Shown here: positions 21,191 through 32,560 of the stretch, in pieces
Layout of the letters: each line of letters begins with the position of its first letter
Position numbering within the stretch: the first letter of the stretch is position 1
Source: Margaritifera margaritifera
Lineage: Eukaryota; Mollusca; Bivalvia; Unionida; Margaritiferidae
Length of the DNA: 64,000 nucleotides
Direction: 5' to 3'
NCBI GenBank assembly: GCA_029931535.1
Contig: JAQPZY010001495.1
Span: forward strand, 1,648,001-1,712,000
The notes under the pieces: model-generated
Told to the model about the DNA's origin: nothing
Databases searched by the model: none
What the model saw: only the letters and a program-made list of their open reading frames with translations
Translations under genes and position numbers: made by a program

Positions 21191-21846
21191 AGGCAAAGCA
21201 ATGAATGCTTTTTTTTACATTAGTGATGTTAGGTTGCCAAGCATCGTGTGCCACAAACAAGTTTGTCCTAACCCTTTATTTTTCATACACAGTACTCCAA
21301 GATAATAATATTTTATTTACATATAATTTTTCGTACTCTGAAAAGAATAATTATTATTTTTGTGTATGAAAAAATACATAAATACGGTACTCTCAACTTA
21401 CCGCTAGATCAGGTTTGACTGTATTTAAAATTCCTAAAGAGCAGTATTGTTTTCTAACTTAAGTTTCAGGTAAAATTATCTAGAATTAGTTCATTTTAAG
21501 TTGGTTAGTGCAGTGTCTGGCCTTCAAAGCTAGTAGATCATCAAACAAGGATAACTTTTAATGTCCATACACAAAATCGGAGGTATTCTACATTTACTGA
21601 TCTGCAAGTATAATATGGTGACCTGAATACAATATACAGTGAATATGTCCAAAAAGAAGGTACAAGGTACCACAAAATTTTGTCACCTATGGACAGGCAT
21701 CCTTTACATACTGTTGAAATTGCAAGTAAATGTAGGAAAAGGGTTTTACAAATAATGTCCTGCTCAAATAGAAGACCCTTATATGGAAGTGTTAACCTTT
21801 CTATTGTACCCAGATAAATGAGCTAACAGCAACTAGATACCTTTAC

Positions 21847-22034
21847 CTGAAAGGAATGAGGGACCTGGGTAGCCATATTGGTATCATGCTGTGTAACCAT
21901 TACTGGTGATTGTTTCCCCAGATCTTTCACTTCTGTCACATGTTGCTTCTCCTGATCTGTCACAAGGTGCTTCTCCTGATCTGTCATATCAGCTCTAAGT
22001 TGCTTCTGCAAATATGTCATAGGCTCCTGGGGGG
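21847..22034 (-). CDS. ZNF532/592/687-like gene, second coding exon
   Basis: A 188-bp internal exon. On the minus strand a TTTGTATTACAG acceptor precedes CCCCCCAGGAGCC, and TTTCAG is followed by the donor GTAAAGG. One base carried from the upstream exon plus these 188 bases gives 63 codons, so the exon ends in phase 0, as the acceptor at 12038-12040 needs. It encodes a Gln-rich, low-complexity segment (PQEPMTYLQKQLRADMTDQE, then LVTDQEKQHVTE) with no known domain. Membership of the gene is inferred from strand, phase and splice sites; RNA evidence would settle it. Confidence 0.72.
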
Positions 22035-22569
22035 CTGTAATACAAAGTTTACCCTCTTACTGCCTACTCTCTAAATAGTGGACTGGTTCTAAACTCCACA
22101 ATTTTAATACGAATCCAGTTAACAACTTACCTATGTGGGTGAAAGTCAGGTTTCTGAATGAAAACATTTTAGTGAAATTTGAGAGTGGAATGCTGATGTT
22201 TGAGATCAGATTTCTTGATATGGATGGATTGTCAGTTTGAAATGATGCTAGTGTTGAATTACAGCATCATTTTCAAACTTACCAGTATGCACTTTGTCTT
22301 ACTGCAATATCTAACTTCAAGATATTCCAACTGCAATGTGCAGAAAATTGCACTAAAATTTTAAGTGACAGACTGGCCATGCTTGTGTTACTATGTAAAG
22401 TCTATTTCAAAATGATCGAGTAGGTATACCCTTCCAGTTTTCTGAAAAATACCTCATGAAATTAAAAATTTTAACTACAAACCCTAACAAGAGTCCATCG
22501 AAGGGACCGATGTTCTACTCGGTGAAAAGAATTTCCAGGAATTCAAGATAAGACCATTTCTTCCGTTTA

Positions 22570-22694
22570 ACTGACAAGTGTTGAAATCATCTCTGATATT
22601 CTTCAGCAATTACAAGATTTTCAAATTAGCTGCTGTAGTACACATATTGGATGTCAGCTTGGCACCAATTTCATTTAGAACAAAGTGGACATCA
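22570..22694 (+). repeat. Tandem array, left fragment
   Basis: About one unit of the 24127-25886 array (TTACAAGATTTTCAA, then TTGGATGTCAGCTTGGCACCAA), cut at 22694 by the hAT insertion that follows. Confidence 0.7.
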
Positions 22695-24126
22695 CAGGGC
22701 TGAGCAAATTTTTTTTCAACCACTAGTCCAGGACAAGTGGTTTCAGAAAATTCACTTGTCCCACCTTACTCTTCACTGGTCCCACCTTACTCTTCACTAG
22801 TCCCACCTTACTTTTCACTGGTCCAAAAATGGTAATCACTTGCTGAGATTTGATGAGATGTATGTACTTAATCCATAGAAAAAACAAACAAAATAATATA
22901 CAATATAATTATTTCTTAAAAGAATTTAATTTTTCAAAAACATTGGTTGTTATTATTGATGGGTCGGCAGCTCTGACTTCACTGATTTTCTGCACATGCT
23001 GGCTAGTGTCATGCATATATTGTGCTACACAGGTCTTGTGGGGTCCAGACATGTCATGAGACTTGATTGGTTCAATCCTAAATTTGTCAGTTCCACTGAC
23101 AAATAGTCAGTTCCACTGACAAATACACTGGGTGAATTTCCAACCCGTGCCAGTTTTGGATATTGTTTGAAATAACTACAAAACATCTTTCCTTCCGAGT
23201 CAATACATTCAAGCCAGGGATAACAATCAACCCAATGCGGATGAAAATTTCTGTCTCTTAGTAGTGTCATATTTGACATTTTTTGCCACCACGGATTCTT
23301 GCTTATGTCTCTTTGGAGAAATAGCTACCGCACACTCAGTAGCAGTCTTACGTTTTATCCCTCCACTTTCAAACAATTTTTCCTTCTCCGAATCGCCCTA
23401 ATTACCTTCCTTGCGAAAATAATTTATCAAACTCATTTTATCCACAGAGTAGCTATCAGCTTGCTTGAAAATTACTTCTAAAGTGATCATAACATACATA
23501 TTCTCTTTTAAATACAAACAGAGATAGCTCATTAATTAGCGTAAGTGTTTTGCTTCAAACACAATATCGCACGTGGAAGTTAATCCTCTGTATAATCAAT
23601 TATAAATTCAAGAATCATTACTGTCATAAAGGAAATTATAAATGAAAGAATTATTGCTGTCATCAGTTCATAAAGGAACCAACACTGATGTTGGTAAAGT
23701 ACCTTTCATTAATTTAATTACACTGACTCGCTGGATTAAAATCATAGTGAGCCACTCGTGATGATCTGGCTTGAGTAAACACAATGCAACAAAGCCGCTT
23801 AAAACACTGCTAATTGATCATACTGGCTTTCTTTTGTTTGACGTGTTTTGATTTGCCGATAATTTGGTCGCTTAGCCCAATATGCAGTCAAGCGGTAACA
23901 GGATGTAAATGTATACACGAAGAGGGGTAGAATCAAGTATTCAGTATGCCCGGAGGGCATAATTGGCCAAATAAAGGTAGATATTGTGATTAAAGCACGA
24001 AAATAATAACTTGCTCGACTTTTTTAAAAAGCACTTGTCCCGGACTAGCCACTTGGAAAGTTTTACTTGCCCGACTTCGAAAATTAATAGTCCGGGACAT
24101 CGGGCTATGGGATTTGCTCAGCCCTG
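22695..24126 (-). mobile_element. hAT element, 1432 bp, internally deleted
   Basis: The termini are perfect inverted repeats CAGGGCTGAGCAAAT (22695-22709 and, complemented, 24112-24126). Flanks share CATCA (22690-22694 and 24127-24131), and the surrounding tandem unit (GGACATCATAAGAAGTC) is split there. The left flank appears to have lost bases that would complete an 8-bp duplication. Subterminal CTAGTCCRGGACAAGTG words occur inside both ends, with short CTTGTCCCACCTTACTCTTCA repeats near the left. A zinc-finger remnant on the minus strand (23025-23279) fits a hAT transposase N-terminus. Confidence 0.75.
23025..23279 (-). pseudogene. TTF-type zinc-finger remnant of a hAT transposase
   Basis: The 84-residue frame contains RNFHPHWVDCYPWLECIDS, then KMFCSYFKQYPK and SVFVSGTDYL. 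The W-x(5)-PWL-x(n)-MFCS..C pattern and the GTD motif are typical of TTF-type zinc fingers at the N-terminus of ZNF862/KIAA1586-like hAT proteins. One expected Cys is Phe here (CSYF), and the His end of the finger is lost, so the domain is degraded. The DDE part is absent from this element. Confidence 0.65.
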
Positions 24127-25886
24127 CATCATTAGAAGTCTTTTGGTGAAAACCCCATGTCATAATGATCATCTTTTCAGGGGGAGTAGTGACAACAAGA
24201 ATTTGAAGGCAGTTGTCATGGCAGCCATATTGGATGTACACTGCCACCATTTTCATTTAGGACCAACTAGGTATCATAAGAAGTCTACTGGTGAAAACCC
24301 CATGTTGATATAGTCATCCATTTGGGAGGAGTAGAGATAACAATATTTGCAAGATATGACTTTCCATTCAGGGGTAGCAATAACAAGATTTTCACGATGG
24401 CTACTGTGGCAGCCATACTAGACATCAGATTGGCACCATTTTCATTTAAGACCAACTGGACATCATAAGATGTCTTCTGGTGAAAACCCCACGTCAATAT
24501 GACTTTATGTTGAATTAGAGTTGTAATAACAAGATTTTTTAAATGACTACCATGATGGCCACATTGGATGTCAGAATAAGATTATTTTTATTTAAGACCT
24601 GCTAGACATCATAAGAAGTCTTTTAGTGAAAACCCATGTTGATACGACCATCCATTCAGGAGGAGTAGCCATAACAAGATTTTTAAGATGGCGCCAATAT
24701 TGTATGTCAGATCGGCACCATTTTCATTTAGGACCAACCAGACATCATGAGAAGTCTTTTAGAGAAAACCCAATGTTGATATGACCATTCACTCAGGAGG
24801 AATAGTGATGAGATTTTCAAGATGGTCGCTGTGATGGCCATATTGGATATCAGATAGGCACCATTTTCATTTAGGACCAACTAGACATAAGAAGTCTTTC
24901 AGTGAAAATTCTGTGTTGATATGACCATCCATTTGGGAGGAGAGCAATAGCAATATTTGCAAGATTGCCACTGTGGTGGCCATACTGAAGGTCAGATCGG
25001 CACCATTTTCATTTAGGACCAACTAGACATCATAAGAAGTCTTTTATCAAAAACCACATGTTGATATGACCATCCATTCGAGAGAAGTAGCAATAACAAG
25101 ATTTTCAAGATTGCCACGGTGGCAGCCATACTCGATGTCCAAGCAGCACCATTTTCATTTGGGACCAACTAGACCATGGGATGAATGTGTGTGTAAAGTT
25201 TCAAGGCAATCCTCCAGGTAGTTTAGGAGGAGCAGTGATAACAAACTTGTGCAAATGGACGGATGGACGGACAACAGACAATAGACAAAGGACAACAGAC
25301 CATCCCATAAACTCTTCTGGTCTATGACCAGTAGAGCTAACTACACAAGAGCTGCTATTTTAAGCAAGTAAATGAAATATCAGTCAGAAGTATGCTTTGT
25401 ATCATGCTGATATGACCACCCATTCAGAAGGAGTAGCGATAACAAGATTTTCAAGATTGGCACTGTGGCTGCCATATTGGATGTCTGAGCAGCACCATTT
25501 TCATTTTGAACCATCATAAGAAGTCTTAGTGACAACCCCATGTTGATATGACCACCCATTTAGAAGGAGTAGCAATAACAAGATTTTCAAGATTGCTGCT
25601 GTGGTGGCTATACTGGATGTCCAAGCAGCACCATTTTCATTTGGGACCAACCAGACCATGGGATAAATGTGTGTACAGTTTCCAGGCAATCCTCCAGGTA
25701 GTTTAGGAGGAGTAGTGATAACACACTGGTGCTAATGGATGGATGGAATGACAACAGATGATAGACAATAGACAACAGACCATCCCATAAACTCTTCTGG
25801 TCTATGACCAGTAGAGCTAACAACACAAGAGCTGCTATTTTAAGCAAGTAAATGAAATATCAGTCAGAAGTATGCTTTGTAACAGA
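24127..25886 (+). repeat. Tandem array, ~143-bp units with a ~485-bp higher-order duplication
   Basis: Units carry CACCATTTTCATTTAGGACC, GACATCATAAGAAGTCTTTT, AACCCCATGTTGATATGACC and TAACAAGATTTTCAAGAT. Copies are near 24246, 24436, 24583, 24716, 24859, 25001, 25146, 25492 and 25628. The last two are part of a larger duplication. About 25130-25400 and 25615-25886 share a tail with ATGGACGGATGGACGG-type words, CCATCCCATAAACTCTTCTG and AAGTAAATGAAATATCAGTC. Similar GGATGG-tailed sequence recurs at 30480-30720 and near 47560. Confidence 0.8.
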
Positions 25887-26710
25887 CAATGGCAAACATT
25901 AATATTTCCAAACTAATTGTCCATTTGTGCAAGTCGCTGTGCTAATTATTTTGCAAAGCATTGTAGGTAAAGCTGGTAGAATGTTATACTTTCACTAGTG
26001 CACCCCTAATATCAATGCAAACAATAACCTAATGCCAGTTATACCCATAATACCTTGTTGAAAATTACCCACAATGACTTGTAACGAAGGTGCCAATATG
26101 TACTAGAATTTTTGTAGTGTAGGCCATCATCTGCTTAAAATCATACTTCTAATTGAATTTTGACATTATTTTACCTGCTCAAAATAACTGAGCTCTCATG
26201 TTGTGAAGGTCTGAAGCTAACATCATTTCTCAAGTATTTTTTCAGAAAGTTTTAAAGGTATACCTTCTCAACCATATTGAAATAGACTTTTGGGTAGTTA
26301 GAAATTGCATGTAACAATTAACAAGTAGTAAAATGCAAAGAGATGTTATTAGAGACAAATAAACATGTATCTAAAAAATAAAAGAAAGAGAAGATTAATT
26401 CATTAAACAAGAATAAAATACTTATTACATCGTAAACCTGACCTTAGAGTAGCATTATATTTGATCTATTTATAAAAAAGAAAATAGTAATTTACAAAAC
26501 ACCAATCAATGGCTGACACTGTCTAATTTGAGTGATGTCACTAGACATATAAATACTGACAGCTGAAAATATCAGTTAATAAACACCAGACAAGTCATTA
26601 ATATTTAGTGTTATGGTAAGTGGCTCCCCATACAAGGTCAACACCAGTTATTTCTTGGTTCTCTTCTTTCCTCCATCTCAAAGATTACCTAAGAGCTCAT
26701 GCTGACATAT
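25887..26710. other. Intronic spacer
   Basis: AT-rich intronic sequence between the tandem array and the minisatellite. No gene or repeat family was recognised. Confidence 0.4.
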
Positions 26711-28606
26711 TAGCCTTGTATTCTCAAAGCTTTTTAGAGCAAGAAAATTAAGTTCAAGTTCTTAACCCCAAATCAGGCCTTGTATTCTCAAAGCTTTCTA
26801 AGCAAGAAACTCAAGCTTAAAACCCTAAATCAGGCCATGTATTCTCAAGGCTTTTTGAGCAAGAAAATTAAGTTCAAGTTCTAAACCCCAAATTAGGCCT
26901 TGTATTCTCAAAGCTTTTTGAGCAAGAAACTCAAGCTCAAAACCCCAAATTAGGCATTGTATTCTCAAAGCTTTCTAAGCAAGAAACTCAAGCTCAAAAC
27001 CCCAAATCAGACCTTGTATTCTCAAAGCTTTCTAAGCAAGAAACTCAAGCTCAAAACCCCAAATTAGGCCTTGTATTCTCAAAGCTTTTTGAGCAAGAAA
27101 CTCAAGCTCAAAACCCCAAATTAGGCCTTGTATTCTCAAAGCTTTCTAAGCAAGAAACTCAAGCTCAAAGCCATGAATCAGGCCATGTATTCTCAAAGCT
27201 TTTTGAACAAGAAACTCAAGCTTAAAACCCCAAATCAGGCCATGTATTCTCAAAGCTTTCTAAGCAAGAAACTCGAGCTCAAAGCCCTAAATCAGGCCTT
27301 GTATTCTCAAAGCAATTTTGAGCAAGAAACTCAAGCTCAAAACCCCAAATTAGGCCATGTATTCTCAAAGGTTTTTGAGCAAGAAACACAAGATCAAAAT
27401 CCAAAATCTTGCCCTGTATTTTCTGAGCATTTTGAGCAAGAAACTCAAGAAACTCAAGCTCAAAACCTCAAATCAGGCCTTGTATTCTCAAAGCTTTTTG
27501 AGCAAGACACTCAAGCTCAAGCTCAGAACCCCAAATCAGGCCCTGTATTCTCAAAGCTTTTACAGCAAGAAACTCAAGCTCAAAACCAAAATCAGGCCCT
27601 GTATTCCCAAAGCATTTTGAGCAAGAACCTGAAGCTCAAGCTCAAAATCCCAAATCAGGCCCTGTATTCTCAAAGCTTTTACAGCAAGAAACTCAATCTC
27701 CAAACCCCAATCAGGCCATGTATTCCCAAAGCTTTTTGAACAAGAAACTCAAGCTCAAGCTCAAAACCCCGAATCAGGCCCTGTATTCTCAAAGCTTTTT
27801 GAGCAAGAAACTCAAACTTAAGCTCAAAACCCCAAATCAGGCCCTGTATTCTCAAAGCTTTTACAGCAAGAAACTCAAACTCCAAACCCAAATCAGGCCC
27901 TGTATTCCCAAAGCATTTTGTGCAAGAAACTCAAGCTCAAGCTCAGAACCCCAAATCAGGTCCTGTATTCTCAAAGCTTTTAGCACTAGAAACTAAAGCT
28001 CAAGCTCAAAACCCCAAATCAGGCCATGTATTCTCGAAGCTTTTACAGCAAGAAACTCAAGCTCCAAACTCAAATCAGGCACTGTATTCCCAAAGCATTT
28101 TGTACAAGAAACTCAAGCTCAAAACCCCAAATCAGGCCCTGTATTCTCAAAGGATTTACAGCAAGAAACTCAAGCTCCAAACCCAAATCAGGCCCTATAT
28201 TCTCAAAGCTTTTTGAACAAGAAACTCAAGCTCAAAACCCCAAATCAGGCCCTGTATTCTCAAAGCTTTTGGAGCAAGAAACTCAAACTCAAGCTCAAAA
28301 CCCCAAATCAGGCCCTGTATTCTCAGCTTTTAGCACTAGAAACTCGAGTGCAAGCTCAAAACCCCAAATCAGGCCCTGTACTCTCAAAGCATTTTGAGCA
28401 AGAACCTGAAGCTCAAGCTCAAAACCCCAAATCAGGCCCTGTATTCTCAAAGCTATTAGATCTAGAAACTCAAGCTCAAAACCCCAAATGAGGCCATGTA
28501 TTCTCAAAGTTTTTAGAGCAAGAAACTTGAGCTCGAGTTCAGAACCCAAATCAGGCCCTGTATTTTCAAATCATTCAGAGCAAGAAACCCAAACGCAAGC
28601 ATGGCT
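26711..28606. repeat. 32-unit minisatellite, ~57-63-bp unit
   Basis: I count 32 occurrences of the TGTATTCTCAAAGCTTTT core or a close variant between 26717 and 28559. The basic unit is 57 bp; 63-bp and other variants arise from extra copies of AAGCTC. The common unit has no stop in several frames. Long frames therefore run through parts of the array, for example 27128-27739 (203 codons), and a 19-residue repeat of the type FSKLFEQETQAQNPKSGPV in another frame. The array sits inside an intron of the minus-strand zinc-finger gene. No start context or splice signal supports translation. Confidence 0.93.
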
Positions 28607-29235
28607 CTAGGCCATTTACAGACCTGTGGCTGGTCATATGCGGTAATGCTTTTTAGTGTCAAATTGACACATGCAACTAAAAAGGAAATATTCCAGACCG
28701 AAAATATGATCCAGTCTAAAGGGGATTTTGGTTAACACAGGTTTTGGTCTTGTGAAATTACACTATATTTTTAAATTTGAATTAGTAAGTATTATGTTGG
28801 CATTAGTGATCACCTGAATTGCCAACGACAATCAAATTTATTAGATGCTGATTCATTTTAATAAAAAAAACACATTTCTGGTGATTTAAAATTTAGGGGC
28901 ATGTGCTGCTGTTTGCAGATTTTTTTGACAATGTCTGTTTGTATAACATATTTTCAAGGTTGTATAAATGGTGTAAGGGACAAATGCTAAGCAATGTATG
29001 ATTCAGCCATACATCAACCTTTTATTAGTTTGAAAATAAAAATTATGAAAGAAAATACAAGTTAAAATAAGGAATGACAAAAGCTGAATAGGAGTTTAAT
29101 CTGGAAGGGAAAATTTCATGGGACGGTTCTTGTCTGGTACACTAGATATTAAGTATTTTTTTAGGCAAAATTGGCGACTACTTGGAAAATTCAAGTGCCA
29201 ACAAAGGTAAGCATGACAAAACTTGATGAACTTAC
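28607..29235 (-). other. Intron of the zinc-finger gene, 5' part
   Basis: AT-rich sequence between the minisatellite and the donor site at 29231-29235. Nothing recognised. Confidence 0.4.
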
Positions 29236-29332
29236 CATCATTTTGTAAAGATGTGACTGAAGTATTTTGGAGACTTGAAGTGTTAACTACAGGCCTGATA
29301 GGGTCAAGGTCTTTGGAGTCATAAGTTGACAT
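29236..29332 (-). CDS. ZNF532/592/687-like gene, first coding exon
   Basis: The exon starts with ATG at 29332 (MSTYDSKDLDPIRPV) and encodes 32 full codons plus one base before the donor GTAAG (29231-29235). The odd base joins CC at the start of the 21847-22034 exon. The peptide is Ser/Thr/Asn-rich with no domain. On the minus strand an acceptor-like TCTCTTTCTTGCAG ends near 29445, suggesting a 5' UTR exon of about 110 bp before the ATG and further non-coding exons upstream. Assignment is by phase and strand only. Confidence 0.68.
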
Positions 29333-29443
29333 AGTCTCCCTTTTCTTGTTCTTATCAGAAAATCTGATTGACCAATAAAACCTTCTGGCTGGTCTACTTG
29401 AAATCAGCTACTTTACTCGAATCTCAGTAACAAAAATTTTACT
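29333..29443 (-). other. Probable 5' UTR part of the first coding exon
   Basis: Lies between a pyrimidine-rich acceptor (minus-strand TCTTTCTTGCAG) and the ATG at 29332. Predicted from splice-site appearance only. Confidence 0.4.
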
Positions 29444-29927
29444 CTGCAAGAAAGAGATCAAAAATACAATTAGCAAACTAATTATCTCCCAGATTGTCTC
29501 ATGTTAAACAATTTATAATTTATGTGAGATGAAAATAATCTCTTGTGAAGACACATACACCCATCTTGTCTGTGGTTAATGCATTTATTTTTTTATTAAC
29601 ACATTTGTTTGGGAGGGGATGCATAAACGTTATTGGTAAACTATATTAAAATTTATTATAATTTTCAGCTTAAATTACAAATATTTACAAGGTTCGTTCA
29701 TTAGTTGGATTAACGACGTGTGCTGCCATTCGGCCATTTACGTCAAAGTTTACAAGGTCTTAATAAGCATACAAAGTTCTCTGTACAAAAAATTTTAGGA
29801 CCAAAACTACTTAAGTTTTGCTATGTATTGATTACCGGTATGTATGAAAATGTAGCAGCTATTCATAATTACTGACAGGGATTGAGTAATGTCTGTGTGC
29901 CTTACTAAATTATTCACTCCACTACTA
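29444..29927. other. Intergenic or 5' intronic stretch
   Basis: AT-rich sequence with no recognisable gene. Any upstream non-coding exon or promoter of the zinc-finger gene would lie here or beyond, but none could be placed. Confidence 0.35.
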
Positions 29928-30148
29928 TACCATATATACTTGTGTAAAAGCCGGGTCCAAATGCAAACAACATAGACCCTGATCTGCCGTCGCATAATGT
30001 GCCAGCAGATCATGGTCTATGTTGTTTGTTCTACTGATTAGTCCTTACAAACTGCATAGACCCAGATCTGCCGGCGCATTATACGACAGCAGATCTGGGT
30101 CTATGCAGTTTGCAGTTGGTATTGGATTATATGCGAGTATATATGGTA
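29928..30148. mobile_element. Double-hairpin MITE, copy 2 (221 bp)
   Basis: The same length, ends and two-hairpin interior as 12779-12999. Ends read TACCATATATACTTGTGTAA and, complemented, TACCATATATACTCGCATAT. Arms contain AACATAGACCCTGATCTGCC and CCCAGATCTGCCGGCGCATT. Outer TA pairs suit Tc1/mariner-type transposition. Copies 1 and 2 differ by scattered substitutions. Confidence 0.88.
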
Positions 30149-30353
30149 GTTTAGTCTTGCCCCAAAGCAGAAAATTAAAACTCTTTAACTATTGAGTTTG
30201 TTTAAAAAAAAAAAAAAAAAAATTTAAAATCAGTACATCATATTTCAAGGATTTTTCATGTCATAAACCATATATATAGAGATGCTTGACAATGTACACA
30301 CATGTAATCATAATGTTCTGAGTATTTTTGTAAATACTGCAGCTACAGCAAGA

Positions 30354-30359
30354 TGTATG

Positions 30360-30393
<34 letters not shown>

Positions 30394-30477
30394 TGTATGT
30401 ATGTATGTATGTATGTATGTATGTATGTATGTATGTATGTATGTATGTATGTATGTACATATGTATGTATGGTATGT
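30354..30477. repeat. (TATG)n microsatellite
   Basis: About 30 TATG tetranucleotides with minor interruptions. Open frames through it on both strands are artefacts. Confidence 0.95.
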
Positions 30478-30479
30478 AT

Positions 30480-30720
30480 AGAGCTGAAGCCATTCACAAA
30501 ATTTGGTAACTGCAGATGGTGGACAAGATTAGTTATGGTGCAGAAACCATTTTTCTTCTTTCAGTCAGTGACCTTGACCTTTGAGCTTCTGACTCAGAAA
30601 TTCTTCCTTACCCCAAGTGCAAGCCATCCATTGGAAGCTGTAGATGGTGGACAACTTGAGTTATTGTACACAAAAACAAAATTTGACAGATGGATGGATG
30701 GACAGACAAAATAACAACAT
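30480..30720 (-). repeat. Dispersed repeat with GGTCAAGGTCAC core
   Basis: On the minus strand it reads CCATCCATCCATCTGTC, then a TTGTCCACCATC segment, GGCTTGCACTTGG and AAAGGTCAAGGTCACTGA. The same order is found on the plus strand at about 46830-46980 and 47560-47730. No coding potential. Confidence 0.6.
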
Positions 30721-32560
30721 AATACACTCTACCTTTAAAACTTACGAAAAAACTTACGTAATTCTGATTAGTAAAACACCCATCATCACATATGAAAGCT
30801 GTACGTAAAAACTTAAGAAAATCTTGGGCATATGTTGTTTTGTGAAACGGTGACCTGGTGTTCCTTGGGTTGCCATTGCATTTCTCCTTCCAGTCGCAAC
30901 ACCATGTGCATAAAGTTAATAATGTTCTATTGTTTTCTTATTGTTCTGCCCATGGGAATGTAAAATTTCATGATTCATTTCATGAATCTCTCAGTCTCTT
31001 TGGCATTATGTTTTCTTTATCAAAACTAGATGCATCTATTAATATATCTGCCAGTCTCGCAAGAATCATACTCATCTGCAGCCTTGTGCTTGGCACCAAA
31101 GAAATTATGTAAAGTTGCATCAGAAAAGTACACATATGATAATCACTTGAAAAAGAAAGAATACATGACATGTCTGTACATGAGACTGAAAAACAGCTGA
31201 TTTTAAGATGATTTATGACAATGTTCATATTCCTCTGACAAACAAAAAGTTCCAAAATCTTGGCACTATTTTTATAAATTCAGAATATGATAAAATGCAA
31301 GTGTTCTAAACATCGCGTAAGGATTTATAATATGATGGATTTAAAACTGTTCTGAGCAATATTGATGAAAGAGAGACATCAAATCACACATGCATGTAAT
31401 TAGTCTTTTGATCAAAATGATCATTAGGAACCAACAACCGAATAATAGGTGTCTTAATCTCCTTGTCTGCTAAGAGCTAACCTATGCAACTTCACCTAAT
31501 CATATTACAATCGTTTGAACTTTGATACCGTAGCTCGCACACTACATGATTGATACTTGTTTCGTAGAAACAGATCAAATAAAAGAGAATTTAGCCAACA
31601 AAATAACCTGCATACTGAGAACTCAGCTGTTGGAATTTTCATGCATCCAAAAATGCAAAGTATGCATACTTTTACATGGATTTCGGTGTCCCAGAGAACC
31701 CTGTAATACATATTCTCCATTTCTCTATCCAAACATGTTGCACACATATGCTGAATCTAAGGCTACATATACATGAGAGGTTACAGAATGGGTTATGGAA
31801 CCGTTTTTAGTAAATATAAAATCTCAGATATACACCAATTCAATCTGCACGATAAACTACAACTTTTACATTGTGATACACTTTAAGATAGAAAGAACTA
31901 AAAATCATTGTGAACTAATTTATAAACTATACCCATTATGACGACTCCGTCAAATGAGACTTGTATGGGGATAAGGGGCTGTCTATTATAATTTGTGGCA
32001 CACTAGTGGGTCAATAATCAGAATTAGTCTCATGCTTAATGCAACATTCATTTAATTTATCCATGCTTAAAGTTCAGGTACACATTTTAAAAGATTTGTA
32101 ACAAATTATTTGCATTCATCACACTGAGAAAACATGCGTAACAATACAATGAACCAATATGTTAAAAGTCATACAAAATCTTGCAGTCATTATACATTTT
32201 GTGATTTATATACATCCAACTGATGCGATATGTGCCAATTCATCTTGGATTAAAAAGCTATTAATCTGACACAGCGTATCAACTGCGCACAAAAATTTTG
32301 AATGCGAAAGTTTTTGTGGAGTGCCTGATAAATATAAGTTAAACAAATAAAACTATACTGCAATGGAAATGAAAACAGTCACTGCAACTGCATTACATTT
32401 ACTTCTTTTATACCACTTAATTACAAAATGGCTGCCACATGTGGCTAAAATTTGGCAACTAGTAGATCCTTTTTCACTTCTAATGCAGTCTGATTTATTA
32501 AGGCTGCACATTATTAACCTTACCAAATTTCTTACCATACATTATTTGTTGCATGTACTG
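30721..32560. other. Intergenic stretch between the head-to-head genes
   Basis: AT-rich sequence with short open frames only (for example 30858-31112), none with a recognisable domain. No repeat family was identified. Confidence 0.4.

Larger units (their letters stand above)
13412..21389 (+). mobile_element. Pogo/Tigger-like DNA transposon, interrupted by nested insertions
   Basis: The left end (13412) reads TACCGTATTTCATGTAATAT. The right end (21389) reads on the minus strand TACCGTATTTATGTATTTTT. Both continue to a TTTTTCATACAC word and an AATAATAATT stretch. The outer TA fits a Tc1/mariner-superfamily target. A decayed pogo-type transposase lies at 13500-14770 just inside the left end. 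The 8-kb span is explained by insertion of repeat R1 (14890-21190), itself split by a 5.6-kb TTAA-bounded element. Pairing of the two ends is inference from terminal similarity and could be coincidental between relatives. Confidence 0.5.

Noticed and set aside
27128..27739. 203-codon open frame in the minisatellite
   Set aside because: Produced by a repeat unit lacking stops; the frame drifts with unit-length changes and there is no start context or splice signal.
30261..30714. Frames over the TATG run on both strands
   Set aside because: Microsatellite artefacts; the ends run into a non-coding dispersed repeat.
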